From assembly GCA_027600665.1 (NCBI GenBank), contig JADGJL010000534.1, positions 1 through 18,759 of the forward strand: a stretch of DNA of 18,759 nucleotides. The letters run 5' to 3'. Source of the stretch: Irineochytrium annulatum (Eukaryota > Chytridiomycota > Chytridiomycetes > Chytridiales > Chytridiaceae). A model generated the notes under the pieces. That model was not told the origin of the DNA and did no database searches. It saw nothing but the letters and a program-made list of their open reading frames with translations. How positions within the stretch are numbered: position 1 is the stretch's first letter; each line of letters opens with the position of its first letter. The translations under genes and the position numbers were made by a program. Positions 6,891 through 15,954 of the stretch are shown here, piece after piece.

Positions 6891-9800
6891 ATGACGCAGC
6901 AAGCCTCGACCCTGCCGCCCTCGGGGCGCGCCTTCGTAAAGTCCGTCCTCTCTGGCGACGGCGTCGTTCTCCGCGGCAAACCCCAGGGAGGTCCGCCGCC
7001 GGAGAAGATCCTCTCATTCGCCAATGTCATCGCCCCGCGTCTCGGAACCCCCGGCGACCCTGGGAAGGAGGAGGTTAGCAACCTGTGCCTGGTTGGGAGG
7101 TCTCCTGATGGGCTGCGCGGCCGGAATCTTGCTGATCACGCGATAGACTGGCCGTGGGGCTTGGAACACTTACAGGATGGACGCGATGGGATGGCGAAGG
7201 GTCATGCATTCGACTACTGGAGGAGGACCGGATGGATTCATGTCGCATGCATGGCTAAGTTGTCCCGTTTGAGCAGATCGGAGCCTTCGAATCCCGCGAG
7301 TACCTTCGAAAGATGCTCATAGGGAAGGAGGTCGCCTACCGCGTCGAATACACCACCACTTCTAACAGCAGGGATTTTGGCGCGCTCTTTCTTCAGCCGC
7401 CTGGAGTCGATGGCGAAACCTCTGTGACGCGACTTTTAGTCAAAGACGGATGGGTGAAAGTTAAGCAGGGAGAACAGAAGCGGCCGCCTTCCGAGTAAGC
7501 ATGGTTCCCTTACTTCTTATGTTTGGATGAGGACTGACGTTGAGCAGTGAGCAAACCGCGCTACAGGAACTGGAGGCCGCATCCCAAGCGGGACAGCTTG
7601 GGATCTGGGCGCAAGGTAAACCCGCGCGGAACTTCTCCTACAACAACCCTGAGGATGTTCGCGGCTTCTTCGAGAAGCACAAGGGGAAGCAAATTGATGG
7701 TGAGCAGTCATGGAATTTGAAAGGAATAAATAGGTCACGTATTATTGACAGAGCCTGACAGCCATCGTCGATCAGGTCCGCGACGGATCCACGTTCAGGG
7801 TCTGCCTCATCATCGACGAGAGCGGGCAAAAGAGCTACCAATACGTTACGCTCTCCCTTACCGGCATTAAGGCGCCAACATACCGACAGGGCGTCCCGAA
7901 CGTCGCCGACCTCATTGAGCCGTACAGCGAGGAGGCGAAATACTTTTCCGAATCTCGACTTCTTCAACGCGACGTAAAGGTCGTCCTCGAAGGCGTGTCG
8001 GGGTCAAATGGCTTTGTCGGCACAATTATCCACCCTGCGGGCAACATCTCCGAGGCGCTTTTGGCGGAGGGCTACGCGCAGATCGTCTCATGGAACATTT
8101 CGCTCGTCGGCGGTGGGGCGGCGAAGTACAGGGCGGCCGAGGAGAAGGCGAAGGAGAAGCGGATGAGGCTTTGGAAGAACTACGTTGTGAAGTCGAGGGA
8201 GGCTGGGGCTCCGGAGTCCGAGTTTGACGGCGTGGTGGTGAAGATCGCAACGGCGGATACGATCCACGTTGTGCCGAGCTCCAACCCGGACGGGCCGGAG
8301 CGGAAAGTCACCTTCGCCTCTGTTCGTGCACCTAGACAGAGGGACGAGAAGGAAGCTTTCTACAACCACGAAGCGAAGGAGGTAGGCATAGGCTGCTTGT
8401 TTTTATGATAGTACTTTCAGAATGTAACACCTCCACGTAGCACCTCCGCGCGAAGTTGATTGGAAAAACCGTTCACGTCGTCGTCGACTTTGTCAAACCC
8501 GCGGACGGCGAGTTCCCCGAAAGGGAATGCGCCACCGTCACATATCAGGGAGCGAATATATCGGAGGTTCTCATCGCACGAGGTCTCGCCGTGGCACTCC
8601 GCCACCGGAAGGACGACGACAACCGCGCCTCTAACTACGACGCTCTTCTCCAGGCCGAGGAGAAGGCGAAGGCGGCGAACAAGGGCATGCATTCGACGAA
8701 GGATGCACCGCCTCTTCGTATTCAGGATGCCAGCGAGAACGCCGCAAAAGCTAAGGGCTTCTTGTCATTCCTGCAGCGCAGCGGAACCATCACTGCCATC
8801 GTTGACCACATCACGTCCGCTTCCCGGTTCAAGATTTGGATCCCGTCCCAGAACACAAAGATCACCCTCGTTCTCGGTAGGTTCTCTAGAAATCATTATC
8901 AGCTACTTATCGTCTTCCTAGCCGGCATCCGCGCACCGAAGCCGGGTCGCACCGGCACGAAGACGTCTACCTCCTCCGAAAAGCCAGAGCCCTTCGGCCC
9001 CGAGGCGCTCGACTTCATCTCCCGCCGCGCGCTTCAACGCGAGGTCGAGGTGTCTATCGAGGGCGTCGACAAAGTCGGCGGATTCATCGGCAACCTATTC
9101 CTCACTTCTCCCTCCCGCCAAAACGTGGCCTGTCTCCTCCTTGAAAACGGCCTCGCCACCGTGCACGACTACTCCGCCTCGCAGTCCATATATGCTAATG
9201 CGTTCTACGGGGCTGAGAAGGCGGCGCAGGCGAAGAGGATTGGGATCTGGAGCGTGAGGGATCCAGTTGCGGAAGCGGCCGCGAAGGAGGCCGCGGACGC
9301 AATCGCAATGAACGGGGACGACGGGAAGGTGGATGAGACGAAGGAGGTGTACGTTAGCGAGATTGGCGGGGAGGGCAACGTCTACGTTCAGATCGTTGGC
9401 CCGGAGCTTACCCGGCTTGAGACGCTTATGACGGACTTCGCGAACCACCACGCCCAAGCCTCATCTCAACCGATAGCACCTGTCCACCCGAAGGTTGGCG
9501 AGCATGTTGCCGCGAAGTTCTCGGTCGACGACGCCTGGTACAGAGCCAAGGTCACCGCCGTTAACGACGATAAGACGACCTCCGTCGTCTTTATAGACTA
9601 CGGCAACTCTGAGACGGTGAAGAACAACCGCCTCCGCCCACTCGACGGCCGCTTCGGGGTCGTAAACCTCCCCGCTCAGGCGCACGAGGCCAAGCTCGCG
9701 CTCGTGACGGTACCGAAGCTGGACGCGGACTACGGTGACTCGGCTTACGAGCGGCTGCGGGAGGAAACGGAGGGTCGGAAGATGGTGGCGAGGGTGATGG

Positions 9801-10123
9801 GAAAGAGCAGCGAGGGGATGCAGATCCTGCTGGAGCCTACGAAGGGGGCCGCGAGCCTGAATGAGATGTTGGTGGAGGAGGGCTTGGCGACGGTAGAAAA
9901 GAGCCTGCTGAGGAGGTTTGAAAGGGATCTCACGTTGTCGGCCGCGCCGAAGGGGTCGAGGAAGGCCATTATTGCGAAGCTACTTGCGGCGCAGGAGCAG
10001 GCGAAGAAGGCGAGGGTACGTGCACTTGGATTGTTCGTTTGTTATAGATAACATCTAAGACTCTTTGTTTTATAGCTTGCTCTTTGGCGTTATGGGGATT
10101 TCATGGGCGAGGATGAGCTCTAA
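6891..10123 (+). CDS. SND1: Tudor-SN / SND1, staphylococcal nuclease-like and Tudor domain protein
   Basis: Tudor-SN is a cytoplasmic RNA-binding scaffold with nuclease-fold repeats, linked in other eukaryotes to stress granules, decay of edited RNA and transcriptional co-activation. Seven exons: 6891-7073, 7277-7494, 7548-7699, 7762-8381, 8441-8876, 8922-10015, 10076-10123; 916 residues, all phases consistent. Four SN repeats are visible, at about residues 10-160 (VVLRGKPQGGPPPEK, FESREYLRKMLIGKEV), 165-325 (AIVDQVRDGSTFRV), 336-475 (GVVVKIATADTIHVV, LRAKLIGKTV) and 497-645 (AIVDHITSASRFKIW, AGIRAPKPGR). A Tudor domain follows at about 725-785 (DDAWYRAKV, VVFIDYGNSE, keeping the aromatic cage), then a half SN repeat ending LWRYGDF. 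Intron 5 (8877-8921) is 45 nt and stop-free, so its retention would add 15 residues. Intron 1 is unusually long (203 nt). Length and order match the family. Baker's yeast lacks this gene. Confidence 0.95.
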
Positions 10124-10265
10124 GTGGACCTTTTATTACCGGTACCGGTTTTTATTGTACTTAAATGATGGGCAATGAGATGATAATATTGATAATGAAC
10201 AATACACGCATTTACGGGGCTGCTTTGCACAGCAAGCTATGATAATCAACAACACGGCAATTTTC
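10124..10265. other. Short convergent 3' spacer with 12-bp palindrome
   Basis: SND1 (+) and MTC1 (-) end only 142 bp apart, so their 3' untranslated regions probably overlap. A perfect palindrome ACCGGTACCGGT sits at 10138-10149, followed by a T-rich run and an AT-rich stretch. Its role is unknown. Confidence 0.6.
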
Positions 10266-11797
10266 TTAGTCCTTTAATTGACATCTCAGCGAGAACTCTT
10301 CAAAAACGTCCGTGATTGCCGTCTCAACGACTCTGGACGCCTGATCCTGAGCCCAGCGCGACATCACGCTACCCTTCGCATCCCCTGCCCTAACGCTTTG
10401 CGTCACGCTGGAGACGACTTCATGTCCCGTTGGTGTCGGGCACAGCAGTAGTACCACGAATTGCATGTGCGACGTTTGTCCCAACACTTCCGAGCTGACG
10501 ACGAAGGTACACGGTTGGATAACCAGGAAAACATCGACCTCCGCGTTCTCGGCCTTCGGTTCGGCCGTCGCAGCAGGTTGCGGCCTGTTCGCCTCCGCGA
10601 GCTTCTCTAACCGCTCGATGGTTTTCTGTATGAGCGTGAATAAGATGAGTTGAAGTTCCATACGCCCACCTCGCACAGTGCCGTGGCGTCCTCCAGCGAT
10701 CCTGCACTCTTCGGAGCCGGATCATAAACCCCATTCACGACCACCTTTGTGCAGATGCCCCCCACACCGCCCGCGGGACCAATCCAGAGCGTATTGGCCG
10801 TCGACTGCACAAAGTCATGCACGAGATCGAACGTCCGCACGCCCTCCTCTTTGGTCGTGGTTGCCGGGTCGACCGTCTGCGCGCAAAGCCAGACGGACAC
10901 TGTCCCCGCAAATAATCCCACGGACGACCGCCTCCTCGCGAGCTCTTTGACCCCGTCCTGTCCAAGCGGAGGTGCGAGAATGTCCCCAACCATCGTGACG
11001 GATTTCGTGACCTCGTCCCTCATGCGCTGGACGGTGTCGCTCTTAATCACGCCCGACACGGATGAAGCAACGTCTTTGGACACGTTCGCTACCATCCCTT
11101 TCACCTTCTCGGACGTGACGACTTTTGCGGCATCCTCAACCATGCTCTGGGCCATGGTGATCGACGTGGCGGCGGAGGCTGTGACTTTCGAGGCGGTCGC
11201 CTGCGCGGTGTTCCAAATAGTGCCCCAGGACCAGGAACCGCCGGGTGCGCCCTCCTGCGGTGGCGGCTGCTGCTGCTGCTGTTGTTGTTGTTGTCGCTGT
11301 TGCTGCTCTTGCTGAGGTTGCGCGTCATGTTGACGTTCCTCAACCTTCGATCGACGCGGAGAAGGGTTTTGTGGCGCACGCTTTATCTCATCCACGTCCG
11401 TAAAATTCGAAGTAGCAGTAGGTGGGCCGGCGAACAAGTGAGCAGCACTGGGCATCGTGTCCATGCTGGTCCGCGAGGTGAGCGGGGGCGCGGTCGCGAC
11501 GGCTGGATGGCTTTTGGGCGCTGTCGAGCTCGGGGGGACCGTGAGCTCGTCCAGAAACGAAAGGACGTCCTGGGCCGATGATCCCGACGACGCAATCGGT
11601 GGTTTAAGGGCAGCATCCTTGCCGGGCGGACCCGTGTCGAGGTCCAGGTTTTCAAGGAAGCTGCATTCGAGAGCAGTGATTAGTAAGGTTCAAGATCAAC
11701 GGGACCGTCTCCGAGGAGGCCGCAAAGGACAATCTGTGACGGGCCATACTCACTCCATAACATCCTTGGCAGCGGAGGGTGGAGCTTTTGGAGTCAT
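10266..11797 (-). CDS. MTC1: Maintenance of telomere capping protein 1 (Mtc1 family)
   Basis: Mtc1 proteins are fungal factors named from a yeast screen for telomere-capping defects; yeast Mtc1 is also reported with COPI vesicles. Three exons: 11797-11754, 11660-10670, 10625-10266; 464 residues, close to yeast Mtc1. Intron 1 (93 nt, GTGAGT...GCAG) has TACTAAT before its acceptor; intron 2 (44 nt) is GTGGGC...ACAG. Visible: an N-terminal motif KDVMDFLENLDLD and a related AQDVLSFLDELTVPPSS, both like the family's conserved start; a Pro/Gln linker with a glutamine tract (about residues 128-155); GGSWSWGTIWNTA, which starts the conserved core; a helical run of Ala/Ser/Val repeats; RRRSSVGLFAGTVSVWLCAQ; and a C-terminal half (KTIERLEKLAE, VDVFLVIQPC, MQFVVLLLCPT, SRWAQDQASRVVETAI). 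No enzyme motif was seen. It shares a 162-bp promoter region with the gene at 11960. Confidence 0.85.
11244..11322 (-). repeat. CAG/CAA glutamine-tract microsatellite in MTC1
   Basis: Read on the minus strand, this tract is mostly CAG and CAA codons (about twenty Gln, with single Glu and Arg interruptions) followed by a short proline run. The codons are mixed, which usually limits slippage. It lies in a linker between the N-terminal motif and the conserved core, so length variation would probably be tolerated. Confidence 0.8.
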
Positions 11798-11959
11798 TTC
11801 GGCAAACTTCCAGCGACCTTCATCATCCATCCAGACATTGGCAACCATCGACTTCAGAAGTCGACATTCCAATCCTTCCGGCGCGGCTCTACTCGTCCTG
11901 ATCCTCCCGTTCTTCATCCGCACTCCTCCGATCCCATTCGCTGTGCCTGAACTCCAAGT
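11798..11959. promoter_or_regulatory. Shared divergent promoter, MTC1 / phosducin-like gene
   Basis: Only 162 bp separate the two start codons, so both genes must draw on one bidirectional control region or have overlapping 5' leaders. It is rich in CCTTC/TCC pyrimidine runs on the plus strand. No TATA box is obvious. This is inferred from spacing alone. Confidence 0.5.
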
Positions 11960-12815
11960 ATGGCGGCGCTACCCGACAACGCCGATACAGGTGAGGAACG
12001 CGGCCGCATTGATTTCTTTGCCTTCAGTGCTTTCTTTGTCTTTGTCTGACTTCGCATCCTTGACCAGAATGGAATGATATTCTTCGGGAAAGAGGTATTC
12101 TGCCTCCGAAGGAGAAGGAATTCACGGAGGAAGACATCGAGAACCTCGTCGACAAAGTCATTCAGGCGAAGTACGGGGAGAAACCGGTTGAGGACAGGGA
12201 TCTAGACGAGCTCGCGGAGTTGGAGGACGAAGAGGACGACAGGGTGCTCGAGTACGTTCCTTTTAATGAAGATGTATCTTGAAGGGCTAACATAGTTTCA
12301 GGGAATATCGGAGAAAACGAATGGCAGAAATTTCGGCGCTCGCATCGAAAGAAATCTACGGCTCCGTGACTCAAATCTCAAAACCGGATTACACGGTTGA
12401 GGTCACAGACGCCAGCAAGACCCTCTACGTCGTCGTTTTCCTTTTCCAAACCTCCATCCCCGCATGCCGCCTCATCTCCTCCCACCTCGACGGCATCGCG
12501 CGGAAGTACCGCGCGACGAAGTTCGTCAAGTTAATCGGGGATCAATGCATACCCAACTACCCGGACAAAAACTGCCCGACGCTGCTGATTTACGGGGAGG
12601 GGGATCTTCGGGCGAATCTAGTTGGGATAGAGTCGATGGGTGGGATCAATGTGACGCAGCGGGGGTTGGAGCAGGTGCTGGCGAGGTTTGGGGCCGTGAA
12701 GATACCGGAGGAGGATCTGAGGTCGACGAGCAAGGATGAAGAGTACGTGTCGCGGATTCGAGTGTCAAGGCCGACGAAGGGGTCGAACAGGGATGAGGTT
12801 GACGATTGGGATTGA
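11960..12815 (+). CDS. PLP2: Phosducin-like protein, PhLP2/3 (Plp2/VIAF) type
   Basis: Phosducin-like proteins of this subgroup bind the cytosolic chaperonin CCT/TRiC and assist folding of actin, tubulin and other clients. Three exons: 11960-11990, 12068-12251, 12302-12815; introns of 77 and 50 nt, phases 1 and 2; 242 residues, normal for the family. The N-terminus has TEWNDILRERGILPPK, the conserved helix-1 signature of the subgroup, followed by a long acidic/helical segment. The thioredoxin-like domain covers about residues 90-215: YGSVTQISKPDYTVEVT, VVVFLFQTSIPACRLIS, LARKY-type helix (here IARKYRATKFVKLIGD), CIPNYPDKNCPTLLIY, GDLRANLVG. The redox CxxC of true thioredoxins is absent, as expected. 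The acidic tail ends DEVDDWD. Whether it is Plp2-like or another PhLP subtype needs a tree; the symbol follows the yeast name. Confidence 0.9.
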
Positions 12816-13174
12816 TGACTGGGATGTTGCCTGGGATTAAACGAGTATCGATGTTTCATAGGACACTTTTATGACGTGGTTGCTGTGTAGCGAGCGTACT
12901 TTAATAACCCGTAACGCAGACCTTCTTTTTGTACCTATTGATACATCTCCCTGAACGCAAATTTCAAAGGTTGGTGACAAAAAGTGAGGGACTGTGATTC
13001 GTTGCTGGTAGATTTTTCGTTGCAGGTTGCTCTTGAGTTTCCTCATTGTGCATTTACGAGCTATGTATATGTACCGTTGGTAATATTATATGAAGAAACA
13101 GGAGTTGATTAACAAGAGTAAGGACAATAGTATCCCGAAGCAAAATAAAAGAAAAAACGTTTTTTGTTAAGAAG
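12816..13174. other. Intergenic, AT-rich
   Basis: This gap lies between the phosducin-like stop and the 3' end of the tRNA gene. It is AT-rich with A-runs near 13140-13157, including the probable Pol III terminator listed below. No coding frame is supported. Confidence 0.6.
13152..13157 (-). terminator. RNA polymerase III terminator of tRNA-Asp
   Basis: Six A bases on the plus strand read as a T6 run on the tRNA strand, starting 18 nt beyond the mature 3' end. A run of at least four to six T is the usual Pol III stop. Confidence 0.7.
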
Positions 13175-13246
13175 CTCTTCGACCGGGAATTGAACCCGGG
13201 TCTTCCCCGTGACAGGGGGAGATACTAGCCACTATACTATCGAAGA
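13175..13246 (-). tRNA. tRNA-Asp, anticodon GTC
   Basis: Read on the minus strand, the 72-nt sequence folds as a full cloverleaf. The acceptor stem is TCTTCGA with TCGAAGA plus a G discriminator. The anticodon stem TCCCC/GGGGA closes the loop CTGTCAC, which gives GTC at positions 34-36. The T arm is CCGGG-TTCAATT-CCCGG, containing the B box GGTTCAATTCC. The D-arm carries TAGTATAGTGGCTAGTA (A box), as in other eukaryotic tRNA-Asp genes. There is no intron, and the 3' CCA is not encoded, as expected for a nuclear gene. Confidence 0.97.
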
Positions 13247-13505
13247 TTGGTGACTTCCAGTCTCGCCCCTGCTGTTATAATGTTTACTTCTTCTTCTAAT
13301 TTTACGCATTGCTGTTGTCCTTTTAGTTCCGACCAAGAGTCCTTAAACAGATCGCCGTTCACGATAGCCACAGCATCTGCCTAGTGCGTGCAATGTCAAT
13401 GTACCTAACCCGTACCAACGTCGTAGCTTTCTGTGCGATTGCCTTGAATTCAATTCTCACCTTCCGATACCTTACTGGGCCACCATCCCACACTCCGCCG
13501 TCACC

Positions 13506-14423
13506 ATGCCCCCCTCCCGCCGTCCCAAGAACTGCACCTGCACCATGCCGAAATCGCTGCGGACGAAACTCCTCACCCGCTCTCGCACGCTGTCCCACTT
13601 CCTGATCCAGTCGCCTCATGGCGAGCCCTTCTTCAAAAACCGCAGCCACATTCCGTACCTGGGGCACGTCGAAAACGGCACCGACTATAACAACCTGCCA
13701 CGATTGGAACCGTCGCGCGCCCTCCTCGCCATGGCCCGCAAGCCGTCGATGGCCCCGATGTGGGATCTCCCGACCACCTTGGCGAGGCCAGACGGCGGCC
13801 TTTGCATGGTCGGACCACCCTGCAGGATCAATCACTGGGCAGCGCCGTGCTTCACTGAGGACAACGGCTACGACGACGATGGCGATCGCGAGCTGCCGGC
13901 AACGCTCGTGCGCGTGTTTGCGGGCGAGCTTGTGAGGCACTTTGAGCTGGAGCTCGCGGCCCACAAACGGGCTAAGGCGCTGGGCCTGGATGATCTCATG
14001 CCGAAGGTGCTCTTCGCCGGCCTCACACTCCCGCCACCGATCGAGGCGATGCAGAACCGCAAACGGCGGCGAGAGCGCGACGGGTTGATCGAGGACTTGC
14101 AACCAGTCATGATCACGGAGTTTCCGGGGGAGCGGAAGGCGCTCTGGACTCTTGAGGAGGCCGAGCGCTGTTGGGAATCGTACAGCAGGCTTTGGGCTCG
14201 ACGCATCGTGCATGGGAACGTGGACAAGCATAACGTCAGGTTCGGGGAAATGTCGAGTGGGTTCGTGAGGTGCTGGTTGTTTAACTGGGAGGAGGCGCTG
14301 TATGATGTTGAGGATTGGAGGATCCGGCGGGAGATGGAGCAGGTGGAAAACCTGTGCGAGTGGATGACGGAGAAGGTGTTCGTCTACGAAAGCGGAGAAA
14401 AGCATATACAGAGCAGGGAGTAG
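13506..14423 (+). CDS. Kinase-like protein with altered catalytic motifs (putative pseudokinase)
   Basis: The frame is 305 residues, intron-free, with strong G/C third positions from about residue 30. The ATG at 13506 follows CACC and was taken as start. The C-terminal third resembles the end of fungal phosphotransferase/kinase-like domains: a helix LEEAERCWESYSRLWARRIV, then HGNVDKHNVRF (residues 236-246) where HGDxxxxN is expected, then a hydrophobic strand ending LFNWEEAL (from 258) where the metal-binding DFD/DFG would be, and a closing helix MEQVENLCEWM. Both catalytic Asp positions are thus Asn or Asn/Trp. The middle has an ELVRHFELELAAHKRAKALG helix and LMPKVLFAGL and VMITEFPG, the latter like a hinge. 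The N-terminal part (HFLIQSPHGEPFFKN, WDLPTT) was not recognised. The kinase-fold reading is inference from motif spacing. An upstream overlapping frame (13393-13605) has a hydrophobic N-terminus; see findings. Confidence 0.65.
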   Translation: MPPSRRPKNCTCTMPKSLRTKLLTRSRTLSHFLIQSPHGEPFFKNRSHIPYLGHVENGTDYNNLPRLEPSRALLAMARKPSMAPMWDLPTTLARPDGGLCMVGPPCRINHWAAPCFTEDNGYDDDGDRELPATLVRVFAGELVRHFELELAAHKRAKALGLDDLMPKVLFAGLTLPPPIEAMQNRKRRRERDGLIEDLQPVMITEFPGERKALWTLEEAERCWESYSRLWARRIVHGNVDKHNVRFGEMSSGFVRCWLFNWEEALYDVEDWRIRREMEQVENLCEWMTEKVFVYESGEKHIQSRE

Positions 14424-14792
14424 ACTGATCACTTATGTTTAGCTGCCTCTCATCTTCCTTCCTATTTATAATCAGATGTGTGTCCACAAGAGTGTATTGA
14501 CTTCCTGGAACTCTAATGTAAAGGATATTGTATTTGAGGTTTAAGTAAAGAAGAATGCGGGTTTTGAAACTATTTTCTTAGCAGACCGGTATTCGTGCGG
14601 ATTATGTAATATATAACGTAAGCTGACGGAGCAGGGATAATAAAAAACGGGGGTAAATAATCTCATAAGCTCATATCGCTTCAGCTTGAAGCCGTCTCGG
14701 CGGATATTTCTCCCACGAATCACCACATCGGAATGCGCTGTAACAACTGATTAACAGCAAGTCCACTGCCATCTCCACTCCTCTAACTCCAC
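14424..14792. other. Convergent 3' intergenic region
   Basis: This 369-bp gap lies between the stops of the kinase-like gene (+) and CDK8 (-). It is AT-rich (14450-14680) and looks like paired 3' untranslated regions. No RNA gene or repeat was found. Confidence 0.6.
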
Positions 14793-15954
14793 CTACTTTG
14801 GCCCCGGCCTTGGCTCTTCGTTGAAGAACGCGTGGCCCATGGCGTCATGGGCCGAGATCCGCTTGAGCGGGTCGTACTCGAGCATCTGCGAAAGCAACTG
14901 GAACCCCTGCTCAGACTGAACCGAGGATGAGCCGCGGTAGACGGACTTTAGCGAGTTGTTGCCCGTGCGGAAGGAGGTGAGGCCATTGTTGACGTACTCG
15001 GGCATGAACTCAAGGGAGGGCCAGCGCTCCTCTGCAACGAAGCAGAAGCAGAGTTAATGACGGAAGCGGCAACGCCATTAGCCCTCAACTCACTGGTCGG
15101 GAGTCCTAATACGTCAAAGATTTTTTGTAGCTGATCCCGCTGGAAGGGGATGTTCTTCTTGTTGTCCATCTTGGCTTCCTCGCCTTTGAAGATAGGCCGA
15201 AGCATCAAAAGCTCGGCGAAGATACAACCGACTGCCCACATGTCGACGGCTTTCGTGTAGTGATGAGAACCAAGAAGGAGCTCTGGCGCTCGATACCTTC
15301 CCGTAATGTCTTAACAAGAAGAGCCGAAGGAGCATGCATGATGAGATGACTTACCAGATGGTAACGACAACCTTATCTCCATTGTACAGCGGCTGCAACG
15401 GCCTTTGGAACCCCCTCGCGAGCCCTAGATCTCCAATCTTCACCACCCCACCGCTCGTTACCAGTACATTCGCTGGCTTCAAGTCCCTATGCAGCACCCA
15501 GTTTGCGTGTAGATATGCGACCCCGTTCAGGAGCTGCCACAGCAGGCTCTTGACCGTGTGCTCCGGCAGCGGCCGTCGTTGGGACTGGGAGTGATGGTGC
15601 AGGATTTGGAGGAGGTCGTGCTCGGCGTACTCGAACACCATGTAGATGGACCGGTCTAAAGGCTCGAGCATGACCTCCTCGAGCGCGACAACGTTCAGGT
15701 GGCGGAGCTCGCGGCATAGGGAGATCTCGCGGCAGGCGGATTGAGATATGCCGGAGCTGAGGGAGAGGTCGCCTTCTTTATCGGGCTTAAACTTCTTGAT
15801 AGCGTATTCCCTCACGTTGGATCTGGGTGGTTGCGGTTGCGTAAGCATTATGTTCTAGACGGAATGAAAGCTCAAAAAATGCCTACTTTTCCTTCGATTT
15901 GGCCTTAAAGACCCGCCCGTAAGTCCCAGCAGCAACTGACGAGGTGCAAATCAT
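14793..15954 (-). CDS. SSN3: Mediator kinase CDK8 (Ssn3/Srb10 type)
   Basis: CDK8 with cyclin C, Med12 and Med13 forms the Mediator kinase module, which phosphorylates transcription factors and the RNA polymerase II tail region. Visible exons: 15954-15887, 15822-15355, 15296-15094, 15031-14793; introns of 64, 58 and 62 nt; 325 residues. Features: [11 protein letters not shown] (residues 8-18, glycine loop with Ala at the first Gly, as in fungal CDK8), AIKK (Lys32), SQSACRE (49-55, the CDK8 form of PSTAIRE), HRDLKPAN (134-141), DLGLA (154-158), TIWYRAPE (177-184), [20 protein letters not shown], typical of fungal Ssn3, and [12 protein letters not shown]. The start is uncertain: residues MICTSS look like a spliced-out acceptor region (TCGTCAG just before TTGCTGCT), so a further 5' exon with the first kinase strand may exist. 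The third acceptor (GGGAAG) has little pyrimidine. Confidence 0.92.

Noticed and set aside
8456..10051. Reading SND1 exons 5 and 6 as one exon without the 8877-8921 intron, running to 10051
   Set aside because: The 15 extra residues (RFSRNHY...) interrupt the conserved LVL-AGIRAPKPGR strand, and GTAGGT...CCTAG fits the other introns; the end at 10051 also lacks the conserved LWRYGDF found after the 10076 acceptor.
13359..14432. A 357-codon minus-strand frame opposite the kinase-like gene
   Set aside because: It is a shadow caused by base composition; the plus frame has motif-like text (HGNxxxxN) and better codon use.
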